Assembly (NCBI GenBank): GCA_910592005.1
Contig: CAJVPP010000409.1
Span: forward strand, 1 to 33,296
Source: Funneliformis mosseae
Taxonomy: Eukaryota > Glomeromycota > Glomeromycetes > Glomerales > Glomeraceae
Length of the DNA: 33,296 nt
Direction of reading: 5' to 3'
Positions 1 to 11,259 of the stretch are shown here, in pieces. Under the pieces are notes generated by a model, which had not been told where the DNA came from, ran no database searches, and saw nothing but the letters and a program-made list of their open reading frames with translations. Every line of letters starts with the position of its first letter. Position 1 is the stretch's first letter. The translations under genes and the position numbers were made by a program.

Positions 1-24
1 AATTGCAACATTATTAAAATTTAA

Positions 25-63
25 GTTGCAACAGGTGACAAATAAGTGTCACAATGTTGCAAC
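25..63. repeat. Imperfect inverted repeat (hairpin) at left edge
   Basis: GTTGCAACAGGTGACA (25-40) is mirrored by TGTCACAATGTTGCAAC (47-63) across a six-base spacer, so the two arms pair almost perfectly. A further TTGCAACA copy lies at positions 3-10. Clustered palindromic motifs of this kind are typical of transposon ends or subterminal regions, but the element itself would lie outside the window. It is visible in the sequence; the transposon origin is inference. Confidence 0.6.
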
Positions 64-3000
64 GCCATCTTTAGTGAAAATTCAGCCAACTTTCTAACAA
101 AATATTTTTGTAAAAAATAATACAAAAAATAAGGTATGTATTGTTAATAGATCAATTGACCAATCATAATAAAGTCATATAGATAGTGCAGTATACTGAT
201 TTCGTAATCTAGAATTCTAAAAATACTGAGAACCTATATAATTTTACAGATCTTTTAAATACTAATAATAATTCTAATTTTACGAATTAAACGAAATCTA
301 AGAATACTTAGTGTTATACTTATTTATAATATTCTAATTTTTATTATTATTTTATTATATCTTATATTTTTATTATTTTACATATTTTTATTATACTTAT
401 ATTTTATTTATGAATTAGTTAGTTTATAATATAGTAAATAATTAACTGTGATAAAAGAAATTTTGTATAAATAGATAAACTATTTTCTTATATTGTAAAT
501 TAACTCGTTTATAGATTAATAACTGAATTTCAATATTAATAAAGAAATTATTCAAAATTTATATCTTTCTATCTCTTTGTGTCTTTATATAGTCTGACAT
601 GATCCTTATATATCATTTGTAATTGAATTCATTATCTGAATTTTTTAATTAAATTGTTAGAAATCTTATTTTTCAAGTCTTCATACTTAATAGATTTGTT
701 TAAGTTCAATGTGTAGATTTAGTAAAGTTAAGAGTTAAGCAGATCCTAATGTTTTAGTCACAGTAAACTGCAGTTAATAATCTCAAGTAGAGATTTGAAG
801 AATTTCAAGGTGACAGTAGATATGCATAAATACAGAATTTTTTCTTACTATAAGTTTTATATTTAGGAAAACAATATATCTGATAAGACTGAAATACTTA
901 ATAAAACTAATATATCTAATATTTTAACATTTGATAGGTTAGTTAAAGATAAAGATAATACTTTTAACTATTTTATTCTAATATAATAAAGATATAAATC
1001 TAGTAACAGATTTAAAGACTAAGAAAAACTGTTAATATTTTGCTATATAAATTAATCTATTTATAAATTTTATATATTTTTATATTTGAATTCTTCTCTA
1101 AAAAGTAATTAAAAATTTTTTATTTATACTATATAATAGTAATAAAATTTAAAAATATTATTTTTATGTATCAGTTGCTCTAGCAATATTTTTTATTTCT
1201 TAAATAAAATATATTATATATTTATTATAAATTTTAATAAATATTATATAATAAATCGAATGATAATTTTATACTATATTTTAATTGCATATATATTGAG
1301 TAAAAGTATTATAAATTAATATAAAAAATCTTTTTATTTTTCTTAGAACATATTTTACTTTAGAAGCAAAAATACTTTCATATTTATAAACTAGCTTTAT
1401 CTATAACTACAGTTAAGTATATATTTTTTTCGCAAGTACAAATGTATATATAAAAATATCTTTATAAGCTTTTTTATTTACTTTATCTACTTTAATAATA
1501 AAAGAAGTCTTTTCTTATAGAATTTATTAAAAGTCTTAATTAAAAGTAATAAAACTATTTTTCATTTAAAACTATTGGTAATTTAAAAAAAATATTATAT
1601 AGAAATAAGATTAACAGATAAGATATAATAAGTATTAAGTAATTTACTTCTAGTAAATAATTAATCAACTCTTTAAAATTAACTAGATAGCTAGCTATAT
1701 TAACCTTATTTTTTTCTTGCAGTCTTTGAAGAAATTAATGATAATAATAAGATATTCAATCACTGTATAAAGAATGTTATCTTTTACTTTTAAATGTGAA
1801 AACTATTACTGATATTAATGAGATAATACAATATGTATTTATTTTATTAATTCTTTATACATCTATAGCTATAACTAAAAAACTCATCTTGAAAGATATA
1901 TTTATAATTTTACAAAAGATATTTCTAGTGAAAATACAATAGGCTGAGTAAACTACATAATCAAAAGTCTAAAAGATTTCCTTTACATTACTGAAGTAAA
2001 GTCTCATAATATTAAGATTAAATATACATAGATAAGTTTACTATTCATTTGTGCTTTATAGAAAATTTAATAGCATTGATAGCATTTTATTTTTCTTTAG
2101 AATCTGATGTAACTTGTGAATACATTTCAAACAAATAAAAAAATGAATTGCAAATTAAGCATTTGAAAATGATTATTATGATTATATCTATAATATTGTA
2201 ATAATAGAAATAGAGTAACATTTTATCATATATATTCTAGATAATATTTACTTTATAAGTGATAGTAAGTATCAGATTAATTTTACAAAATTTACTGTTA
2301 AAGAAAACTCTGAATTACTTTGAAGTAATATGAAAAGAATTATTAGTATAATTATTAAATTATTAAAGGATAAGGTTAGGATTAATAGTTCTTAACTAGT
2401 AAAAAGACTAGAATCAAAAAAATATATTAAAAATAATGTATCATAGGCACAGTTTCAAATTATGTATTATTTTTCATATGTAATAATAAAAAATATTTTT
2501 TGGCAAAATCTGTTAACAAGTTAACAGGTTAACGAAATAATCTATATATTTTGAATTATTTAAATATAGATATATAATACATAACATATGTATGTAATCT
2601 AAAATAGATTCATTAAAATAATAATTTATATCACAATATTATTTCTTGATATTTAAAGTTAAAATGTTTAATAATTCTTATTTTATTCATAAAAACTCTA
2701 ACCTTTTTAAGATCAATTAATGCTTTCAAAAGTGTACTGTGATTTATTTCTCTAAATTTATTAGATTTAACATTAAATAATCTATTTTTTACTTATTCAA
2801 AAATATTCAGAAAGCATTTGATGAATTTTCTAAGTATAATATTATAATGATGAATTAACTAGGTTTAAAGAAATTTATTTCATACTTTTTTTCAAAATGG
2901 GCTATATAATTATATTTGATATATGATTTACTAATATTTCACTAATTATTATCTTTTTCAATATCATCATTAACTGTTTAGAATTTATCATTATTATTAA

Positions 3001-3448
3001 TATTATTATTTATCTCAAATTCATCATTAATATTATCTTTATTAATCTCAAAATCTTGTATTCTCTATTCAGATTATTACTGATACTAAAATCAGAATTA
3101 ATAGTTAAGTTTTATTTTATATCTATAGAAATATTTACTAAAATATATTTATCTTTAATTTACATTCTAAAATCTTCATCTGAAATATGTAGTATAATAT
3201 TAAAAGTATGAAGTATACTTGCCTAATTTAATTATTTTTTCTATCTGCAAAAAATATATCATATATAGTAAGTATACCATACTTCTTTCATAATAAAATA
3301 TTATTAAAATTAAGTGATATTATTACTATTAAATTCTGCTTTTATTGGTTAAAAGTGAGAAAATCTTTATAATTATTATATGATACAGCATATATTATAG
3401 ATTACATTTTGATTTAAATGATTAAAACTTATTAGTGAAATAAAAAAA
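64..3448. other. AT-rich desert without recognisable gene
   Basis: This 3.4-kb stretch is extremely AT-rich, has almost no CpG, and contains no open frame of useful length. Reading both strands I found only frames with stops at about the rate expected by chance. The minus strand around 2940-3100 has a run of Asn/Asp/Ile codons that could be a decayed low-complexity protein segment, but nothing recognisable. It probably consists of old transposon remains. Confidence 0.6.
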
Positions 3449-3450
3449 TA

Positions 3451-3477
3451 CAGACAGCGATCAAAATTATTCGGCCA
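3451..3477. repeat. Left terminal inverted repeat of the Tc1/mariner element
   Basis: The repeat begins CAGACAGCGATC directly after a TA dinucleotide. Its partner is at 4727-4753. Confidence 0.88.
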
Positions 3478-3579
3478 TTTTTCAAATTGAAAAAATGTCA
3501 TATGTTAAATATAATAAAAATTAAATTTTATGATAAATGTTTTTATTTATGACTTAGTTTATTAATTTATAAAAAAATT

Positions 3580-4570
3580 TAATAATGAATTCTATTTTCA
3601 TTTGCAGAAATAACTGCCTCAATCCTTTGAGGTATACTATCAATTAATTTTTAAAATATTCTGAAAGAATATCGTTTCATGCATCTTTGACATACTTTCC
3701 TAGAACTTTAATATTAGATGGTGGTGAAGTATGTTAATGAACCATCATTTTCATCTCTACCTAAAGGTTCTCAATCAAATTAAGATCAGGACTTTAGGTT
3801 AGCTAATTAAGTATTATGATCCTAGCATTTTTATAAGCAGCTATGGCAACTTTTGAACGGTGTGGTGAAACATTATCTTCTTGAAAGACTTCATTACTAT
3901 TTGAAAAATACTCATGTAAAGTAGGTACAACATATTCATTAATAATCTTAGCATAACTTTTACCAGTAACTGAACTATTGGAATAATTAGTCTAAGCCTA
4001 TATCAAGTGAAACACTTTTAAAACATTTTACTAGGACTATATTTTACAGTAACTGCAATACAATCAGGATTCAACTCTTCTCCAGGCTCATGCTATACCT
4101 TTCTATAACAATCTTGTTGAAATTGTATAAAAGTACTTTCATCTGAAAAAAATACTCTTTTCTATCGTCTTATTCCCCAGTTTTCATATTTATAAGTCAT
4201 TAAAGACGAGCTTGACAGTGTGTTTTTGTTATTGCAGGCTTTTTACAAGGTATACAAGCAGTAAATCTAGCTTTCTTAAGATTATGGTGTATGGTAACAG
4301 TAGAAATAGACTGTTTTGTGTAAGCAGTCTAAACTGTTGAAAGCTTTTTTGTGCAAAGACGATAGTTTTCACTATTTTCTTTAACAAAAGCTTTAAGTTC
4401 TTGCTGGGCTGGTGAATTTAAAAGTAGTGGACAGTCAGTTTGCTTTTTTAGTGTTAAAGAGTGAGTTTCATAATAGTATTTGAGAATATCGTTAATAGTT
4501 TTTTTCTCACATCCCAACTGTTTAGCAATTATATGACTTAAGTGTCTGCAATTATAACTATACACAATTG
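3580..4570 (-). pseudogene. Decayed Tc1/mariner transposase
   Basis: Read on the minus strand, this is a broken DDE transposase that would cut and paste the surrounding element. The first 78 codons (4565 down to 4329) are open and contain a helix-turn-helix-like segment (LSHIIAKQLG, KKTINDILKYY). Further along come FFSDEST, then FQEDN followed by SPHRSKVA, corresponding to the family's FQQDN-PKHTS block with the second catalytic Asp. SPDLNLIENL is the signature around the third catalytic acidic residue (normally SPDLNPIENLW). The C-terminus IDSIPQRIEAVISANENRIHY ends in a stop, close to the usual Tc1 ending. Several in-frame stops and at least one frameshift separate these blocks, so no active enzyme can be made. 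TGG and CAA codons mutated to stops explain several interruptions. Confidence 0.88.
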
Positions 4571-4726
4571 CATCATGTATTTATAGGATAAGTGGCTTCA
4601 TTTTTTTAGAAGGTTCTAGAAAAAAATGAAGTTAGGGATATGTTTATCAGAACTATAAGTATAAAATCACATATTATTTACATTATATTAATGTGTAATA
4701 ATCTGCATAATTTTAGCAAAATAAAC

Positions 4727-4753
4727 TGGTTGGATAATTTTGATTGTCGCCTG
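4727..4753. repeat. Right terminal inverted repeat of the Tc1/mariner element
   Basis: Its reverse complement begins CAGGCGACAATC and is followed outward by TA at 4754-4755. It pairs with 3451-3477. Confidence 0.88.
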
Positions 4754-4755
4754 TA

Positions 4756-5095
4756 AAAGATATTATATGTGATATTTTATCTTAAGAAAAATATATATGC
4801 ACAAAACTTTTTATTTCACTTTTTTAGATATAAATAAACATTTTTATTTATTTTAGTTTATATAAAGTATCTTTTTCAATTAGGTAAATAAGTAAAAAGG
4901 TAGTATAAAAGTGGTAAAAAAAATAAAGTTTTTTGCAATTTTAAATACTTTTTCTTTAATAAAAAAACATTTAATTTTTCTTTAATTATCAAATTAAAAT
5001 ATTTATTTGAAAATAGATAAATTTATATAATTTTTAAAATTTATTTTTAAAAAGTTTACAAAATAAAAAAAATAATAATTTTTTATTTTTTTGAT
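4756..5095. other. AT-rich spacer between transposon and tandem array
   Basis: This stretch contains A- and T-runs and no open frame or repeat that I could recognise. Confidence 0.5.
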
Positions 5096-5099
5096 CTTT

Positions 5100-6250
5100 T
5101 TATTTCTTTAATTTTTCTATTAGAACTTGACAATCAAACTTTGAAATGATGATTTTCATTCTATAATGATAAGTTTTTTTAAATAAATTTTTACTTATTT
5201 TTCTTAATTTTCCTTTCTTTTACCAATTTTCTTTTAAGACTTATCATTAATCTGAATTGCTGATTTTTATTATTTACAAAAGTAAGTTTTTTTAATTTAA
5301 TTTATTATTTTTTTTTATTTTTTTTAATTTTTTCTTCCCTTTTCTAATTTCTTTTTTAGAACTTATCATTCATATCTAAATTGCTAATTTTTGTTATCAA
5401 TAAATAATAAGTTTTTTTTAATCTAATTATTATTTTTTTTCTAATTTCACTTTCTCTCTTCTGATTTTTTATTAGGACTTATTTTTAATTTAAATTACTG
5501 ATTTTTGTCATTTATAAAAGATAAGTTTTTTTAATTAAATTTATTATTTTTTATTTTTTTTAATTTTACTTTCCCTCCTTTAATTTCCTATTAGAACTTA
5601 CCTTTGATCTAAATTGCTGATTTCCATCATTGTTAAATAATAAGTTTTTTTTTAATTTAATTATTATATTTTTTTTTAACTTTACTTTTCCTTCTCCATT
5701 TTTCTATTAGAATTTATCTTTAGTCTAAATTGCTAATTTCTATCATCTACAATAAGTAAGTTTTTTTAATTTTATTTATTATTTTTTATATTTCTTCTAA
5801 TTTCCCTTTTCCTCCTTTGATTTCCTATTAGAGCTTACCTTTAATTTGAACTACTGATTTCTGTTATCTATAAAAGAAAAGTTTTTTTAATTTAATTTAT
5901 TAATTTTATATTTCTTCTAATTTTTTTTTCTCTCGTCTGATTTTCTATTAGAACTTATTTTTGGTTTAAATTGCTGATTTCTATCATCTATAAAAGGTAA
6001 GTATTTTTAATTTAATTTATTATTTTTTTATTTCTTTTAATTTTTCTTTTCCTTCTCTAATTTCTCTTTTAAACTTATCATTAATTCAAATTGCTGATTT
6101 TCATCATTGATATATAATAAGTTTTTTTAATTTTAATTTATTAATTTTTTTTTCTAATTTTTCTTTTTTTCCTCTGATTTCTTTTTTAAAACTTATTATT
6201 GATCTGAGATGCTAATTTTTATTATCTATAAAAGGTAAGTTTTTTTAATC
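5100..6250. repeat. Tandem array, about ten copies of a ~118-bp unit
   Basis: A landmark AAGTTTTT recurs near 5171, 5284, 5409, 5523, 5642, 5758, 5879, 5999, 6119 and 6237, giving spacings of 113-125 bp. Each unit has a mixed-sequence block of about 45 bp (around TTAGAACTTATC and AATTGCTGATTT) followed by a pyrimidine-rich block of about 70 bp. Copies are diverged in both sequence and length. Several units carry a GTAAGT-like sequence at the start of the pyrimidine block and TATTAG or TTTTAG at its end, resembling splice sites. No continuous coding frame was found across units on either strand. It is a minisatellite-like array, possibly the internal repeat of an old transposon. Confidence 0.85.
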
Positions 6251-6540
6251 AAAATTTTTTTAATTAAAAAAAAAACTAATTATCTTATTTTATAGAATCT
6301 AAAAGTTTTTATACTTAATTGAATATAAATTTCTATAAAGGGTATAGAAAAAGCATTAGTTAATATTTTTTTATCTTTTTTATTTTAAAAATAATCTTCT
6401 GCTTACTTTTAAATTAGAATTTAAAGAACTTTTAAGACTTGGAATGAAAGGTAAGTTTCTATAAAAGGAGAATAGAAGCGTCAGTTAAAATCTTTTTATT
6501 TGTATAAAAATTAATAATTAACTCACTTTTTTTTATAAGA
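6251..6540. repeat. Two degenerate ~120-bp direct repeats
   Basis: A block around 6330 (TTTCTATAAAGGGTATAGAA) recurs around 6453 (TTTCTATAAAAGGAGAATAG), with matching flanks ending in TTTTTAT-rich sequence. The spacing of about 120 bp is close to the period of the array on its left, so this may be a further diverged part of it. Confidence 0.45.
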
Positions 6541-7890
6541 TTTAAAGGTTAATTTTATACAAATTTTTAAATTTAATATAATTATATAAAATATATAATG
6601 ATTAATATGAATTTTTAATTGTATTATAAAATATAATATATACTATAATGATCAATGTGAGATTTTTTTATATATAGTAAAAAATTTTCTAAAAAGATTG
6701 AGTCTTTCTAAACCTTTTTTTTAAACTTTTATTATTATTTTTTTATTATTTTTATTTTATTTTATTTTATTATATTATATAATACTTTTTTTGATTAATT
6801 AAAATTATATAATAAAATTATAAAGTATAAATCTTTTATAAATAATAAATAATAAATAACAAGTCATATAAATCATATAAATTATATAATATTATATGTT
6901 AATACTAGTATATACTATATATTTAAATAAAATGTTATATAAATATATATTTTTTATTTATATTAAAAGTTACAACTATTATAATAGTTATAATTAAAAT
7001 AAAAAGTTGCAATTATCATAAAAGTTGCAATTTTAAATTAATTACATTTTTAAAAAGTTATAATTAGTAATTATAACTTATGAGTTACAATTTTTTTAAT
7101 TACAATGCTAACTTTAGACATGACATAATGAGAAATCTTTTTAAAATGGAGAAGTTTAATTTGATATTTAATTTAGTAATTGAGATTGAGATTTTAATAA
7201 AATAAATTGTCAACTCAGAAATATACTTAACTATTAATTTAATTGTGAGAATAAAAACATGCTATTATCTAAATAAAAAGTTCTAAGTGTAATTGTATTA
7301 TTAGCCTCAACATGTGAAGTAAACCAATTTAGACGTTTTCTTTATTAGATCTTTAAAATATATATAAATTGATGTATTAATAAAAGACAAGTAATAAGAT
7401 GTAAAATATCACATGTCTTATTTTGTTTATCTTTATTAGATTTTTTAAAGATAAAATTTTTCTGCAATACAGTAAATGAAAAAAATTGGGACTTCCATTT
7501 TGCGTTCTAAGTAAATTCTATTTTTATTATTTTATTTATTATTAAGAGCATTTTTAGAAGCGTTAAAAGCTTAGTCTTTATCTAGAGAAACTTTTTCATT
7601 GTTATTAGTAATTTCTAGATCTATTTTTTATTAAGAATAGGAATTAGAGAAGTTTTAATTTTTATATAATAGGATGGTTAGAAGAACTTTCACTAGCATT
7701 TAAAGTTTTTGTTTATTTTACTAGTTCAATATATTATTTTTTATAAGATATTATAGTTAATCATTCTTTAATAAAGAAGAATGGATTTGATTTGACTTAT
7801 TATAATTATTTTGAATGGTTTTTTTAATCATTTTTAGTTTTGATGATTAATAAAAAAGTTTTTTTTGAGTTAGAAGCAAGTAAAAAATCT
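6541..7890. other. AT-rich region with TTGCAA/TTATAA motif cluster, no gene
   Basis: From about 6965 to 7110 short motifs of the form AAAAGTTGCAATT, AGTTATAATT and GTTACAA recur in both orientations, suggesting a transposon subterminal region. They resemble the TTGCAAC motif at the left edge of the window. The rest has no usable open frame. The minus strand between about 7100 and 7860 can be read as a protein-like string with frequent stops, but the stop rate is no lower than chance. Confidence 0.4.
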
Positions 7891-7892
7891 AA

Positions 7893-8400
7893 TAAAAAAA
7901 TGGTAAATACATACTTTCTTTAAAAGGGTTAATATCTTGACAAATTTATACTTAGTAATAACTTTATTTTCTTTTTAGCACAAGTGTTAGAACTATCAGC
8001 TTAAAATAGTAAATACAAATTTTCTTTAAAAGTTTTGATATTTTGACAAGTTTATCTATAGCAATAACTTTATTTTCTTTTAATATAAGTTTAGAGCAAT
8101 CAGCTCTAAATTGTAAATACATATTTAAAATTTTGATTTTTTTAACAGATTTATACTTAATAATAATTTTTAGCAGCAGAAGAAGTTTCAAAGCTATTAG
8201 CTTAATTTAGTAAATACAAATTTTTTTTAAAAGTTTTAATATTTTGACAAATTTATGCTTAATAATAATTGTATTTTCTTTTTTATAGTAAAAAATTGTA
8301 AATAAAAATATTTTTTAATAACTTTATATATTTTTAATAATTTGTTTTGACAAATTAATTTATTAATTATTTTATTCTCTTTTTATCAGAATTTTTTTTA
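7893..8400. repeat. Tandem array, about five copies of a ~90-106-bp unit
   Basis: The motif GTAAATAC/GTAAATA recurs at 7903, 8009, 8113, 8210 and 8299. It is followed each time by TTTAAAAG, TTTTGACAA, TTATACTTA and ATAATAACTTTATTTTC in the same order. Spacings shrink from 106 to 89 bp and divergence increases rightward. The 75-codon minus-strand frame at 7964-8191 lies inside this array and is probably a by-product of the repeat. Confidence 0.8.
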
Positions 8401-8424
8401 TTTTTTTATTTTTATATATATATA

Positions 8425-8596
8425 TAATCAACTCTTATTATAATGAACTTTATGTTCTAGACCTCAACTTCACTATAAAACTATAGTAAAGATTTTAAGA
8501 GATTTGATTAGCCAATTCACTATAACAAGAGTATTTTTATTATATTTGTTTAAAAAATTTGTTATATCAAGAATTTGCTATATTAAGAGTTAACTG
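8425..8596 (+). mobile_element. MITE-like non-autonomous element, copy 1 (172 bp)
   Basis: The element is bounded by TA at 8423-8424 and 8597-8598 and begins TAATCAAC and ends GTTAACTG, which are decayed forms of CAGTCAAC and GTTGACTG. It carries no coding frame. The whole length aligns with the reverse complement of 15020-15196. Shared inner blocks include TATGTTCTAGA and GATTTTAAGAGATTTGATT. The TA duplication and CAGT-type ends suggest mobilisation by a Tc1/mariner or pogo-type transposase. The ends differ from those of the Tc1 element at 3451, so that element is not the obvious parent. Confidence 0.85.
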
Positions 8597-8599
8597 TAT

Positions 8600-8790
8600 T
8601 ACTTTTTTTTTGCTTTTTTGCTTTTTTTTGCTTTTTTTTGTTATATTTTTTAATCTTTTTTTTAATTAGTTTTTATTTTTTTTATTCTCAAAATACTTTT
8701 TTTTTTTTTTGCTTTTTTTTTTTACTATTTTTTTTTTTAAACATTTTTTTTTAAATTGTTCTTTTTTTTTTATCTTGAAAAATAGAATTC
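8600..8790. repeat. T-rich low-complexity tract with TTTTTTTGC repeats
   Basis: Long T runs are interrupted by GC dinucleotides about every 9-11 bases (TTTTTTTGCTTTTTTGC), directly after the right end of the small element. It is simple-sequence DNA. Confidence 0.7.
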
Positions 8791-9299
8791 TAAATATTTT
8801 AAGTTTATACATTTATTTTAAGTAGTTAAACCCAGTTTATATATCAAATATTAGCTGAAGACATTAATAAACATATAATTTCTTTGTAAAAATCTTATAA
8901 TTTTTAATATAAATAAATTATAATTTTATTATTATTTTATATATTATTAATTAACAATTTCTTATACATCATTTTTTATAGAAAAAATGCTAAAAAATAA
9001 ATATAAGAAAATGTGATATAGAATTTCTAAAAATGTATATAAAACTTATTTATAATAATGAAAAATGTATGTAAATTTTTTATAGGATTATATAATAAAT
9101 AAATTTTATATAAACAAATAAAATAAATAATAATATTAAACTATCTATAATATAATCTATAAATATTAAATGAAAATTTTCTTTAATAATTATAAATAAA
9201 ATTGTTATTTCTAAAAAATGCAATATTTTAAATCAAAGCTCAAACAATTTATATATTATTTAAAAATTTAATAAAATAAATCATTTTACTAGATATTAT

Positions 9300-11250
9300 A
9301 CTATTAAATTTTAATAAAATTGTAATTGATAAAATATCAGAAATCAATTAAGAACAAAAATCTAAATTTGAATTAGATTTAGAAATTAATCAAGAATATA
9401 AGATTTAAATTTGAATCAAATTTAGAAATCTTTCAGAAAGAAGAAAATAATTCAAATTATTTACAATTTGTTACTCTTGAATTTAAAATAATCAAAAAGA
9501 TTTTGATTGAATTTTTCTTTAGATATTTAAATTATAAACCTAAATTTAAGCTTTCAAATATATCAATAGAAGCTTTTATAAAATTTTTTTATATAATACT
9601 TTATAGTATAAATCTCTTGTTTTTAAATAATTTTTAACTTCTTTATATATTTTAGAAGAAATTAGGATTTTATAACAAAATTCAATTATTTACTGCTTAT
9701 ATAATATATTATAAATTATATAATACTCTAAAAAATTAGATATAAAGTGTTTAAATATAGAGTTCAAAATTATTCTCAAAAAAAGAATTAGAAAAATATG
9801 TAATATACTACTTTTAAAAAGTATCTAAACTTTAAAAGAAATCATATTTTAGCCTAATATAATTTTTTAATAGTTAGTATTAAAAATAATTATTTAAATT
9901 TTATCAATAATTGTTTTAAATAATTAATAAAATAATAGATAATAAGCAATATTAATCCTAATTTTATTTAGATATTTATAATAAAAACTGTGTAAAAATT
10001 TGTTTAAAATGATAAATTATTTTTCATTTCAGTTATTGTAAATATAAATTTTGATATAATACTTAATTTTAACTGATTTTAATCATTCAAATATTCTTAA
10101 ATAGTATCAAAATGATATATAAAATAATATACAATTTGTTAAGAGAAAAATAATTTAATCTTAAAATATAATAATATTTACTATTCTTTCTAATTTAAAT
10201 TAAATTTTAAAATATAAGATTAATAACTATATTTTTTTTATTTATTAATCAACTTCTTAAATTATAAAATGAAAATAATAAGGTAATTTTTAATTCTAAG
10301 CAGTTCACAAAATTGTGATTCATAATAATCAAGTTTTTTTTAGATTTTAAATATTAGTAATCTATCAATATCTATTTGAAAGAATTATTAAATATACTCT
10401 AATTATTTATATAATATTCTAGTTATCAGACAATTATGCAATTAAGCTTTAATATATGTTACAAATGTAAATTATTTAAATGATCATTTAGATTTTAGAG
10501 AATTTAATAATATAGATTAATGGTTTGTTAATCAAAATTAATTAAAATATTAAAAACATATATAAGAATGGTTAAATTGCAAAATAAAAGAATTAAAAAG
10601 GTAACACATTTTAATTAAATTAGCTAGATAGTCAAAATTACTTAGATTACCTTATTTTGATTTGATTTAAATTTTTAGTTTTAGATCTAATACATTATTT
10701 TTAGAAATTGCTAAAATAATAATAAAAATACTCTAGATTAATAGTAGTATATTAATAGTAATCAATTAAAATTAATTTAATTATAATATAAAAAGTATAA
10801 ATACCTTTTAATATAAGTCAAGTTCTAACTAAAATTGTTATTATAAGTAGATTTTTTGAATATACTGTTAATAAAAATTATTTATTATATATTATACTAT
10901 TGTAATAATATAAAATTTGTTATAAGAATAAGATAAAAAGGTTTTTGCTAACTTTATTTAAACATGCTATATTTTGATTAGTTAGATTATTAATTTAAAA
11001 GATTAAAAGAAACTTAAAAAGCTTATTAAATAAAATATAGATCTAATAATATAATATTAAATTTACATTTGAATTTATATATTATCCAGTTTATATTTTT
11101 TAGTATTATTCTTTTAAGTATATATAGTAAATAGAATATTAGGTAAGTTTAACATATAATCAAAATAATTAATAAATATGATTTTAATTAAAATAATTCA
11201 ATTTTATAGGAATAATACCTAATAGTTAATGATAAATTAAACTTGAATTA
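9300..11250 (+). pseudogene. Decayed CACTA/EnSpm (Tnp2-type) transposase
   Basis: No long open frame survives, but plus-strand blocks in one shared frame match the Tnp2 transposase family of CACTA elements as I know it. DHLDFREFNNID lies near 10480. EWLNCKIKELKR is near 10567 and LRLPYFDLI near 10644; the latter corresponds to the family's LPYFDxIRF. NTLFLEIAK near 10689 corresponds to DPMHNLFLGTAK, and NRILGKFN near 11130 corresponds to ERYNGILGKFN. The last three are in the same codon phase over about 490 bases, which argues against chance. Stops lie mostly at positions readable as CAA, CAG or TGG. The upstream limit is uncertain. The enzyme would cut the ends of its element; this copy is dead. 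Confidence 0.62.
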
Positions 11251-11259
11251 ATGTAAACT

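Larger units (their letters stand above)
3451..4753 (-). mobile_element. Tc1/mariner-type DNA transposon, full length but decayed
   Basis: The element is 1303 bp, the usual size for Tc1/mariner transposons, and is flanked by TA at 3449-3450 and 4754-4755. Its 27-bp terminal inverted repeats (3451-3477 and 4727-4753) begin with CAG and match at 20 of 27 positions. All seven differences are transitions, three of them CG against CA. Between the ends lies a broken transposase on the minus strand. The ends and target duplication are seen directly; the family assignment rests on those plus the transposase motifs. Confidence 0.9.

Noticed and set aside
1640..2345. Minus-strand frame readable as a protein if stops are taken as former CAA, CAG or TGG
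   Set aside because: Stops occur about once per nine codons, which is what chance gives at this AT content, and no family motif is recognisable.
7100..7860. Minus-strand protein-like string with charged stretches such as NNNEKVSLDKD
   Set aside because: Stop density is not below chance and nothing matches a known family; a decayed transposon is possible but unsupported.
4756..9300. CRISPR-like or operon-like organisation in the tandem arrays
   Set aside because: Units are head-to-tail diverged repeats without unique spacers, and the genome is clearly eukaryotic with spliced genes.
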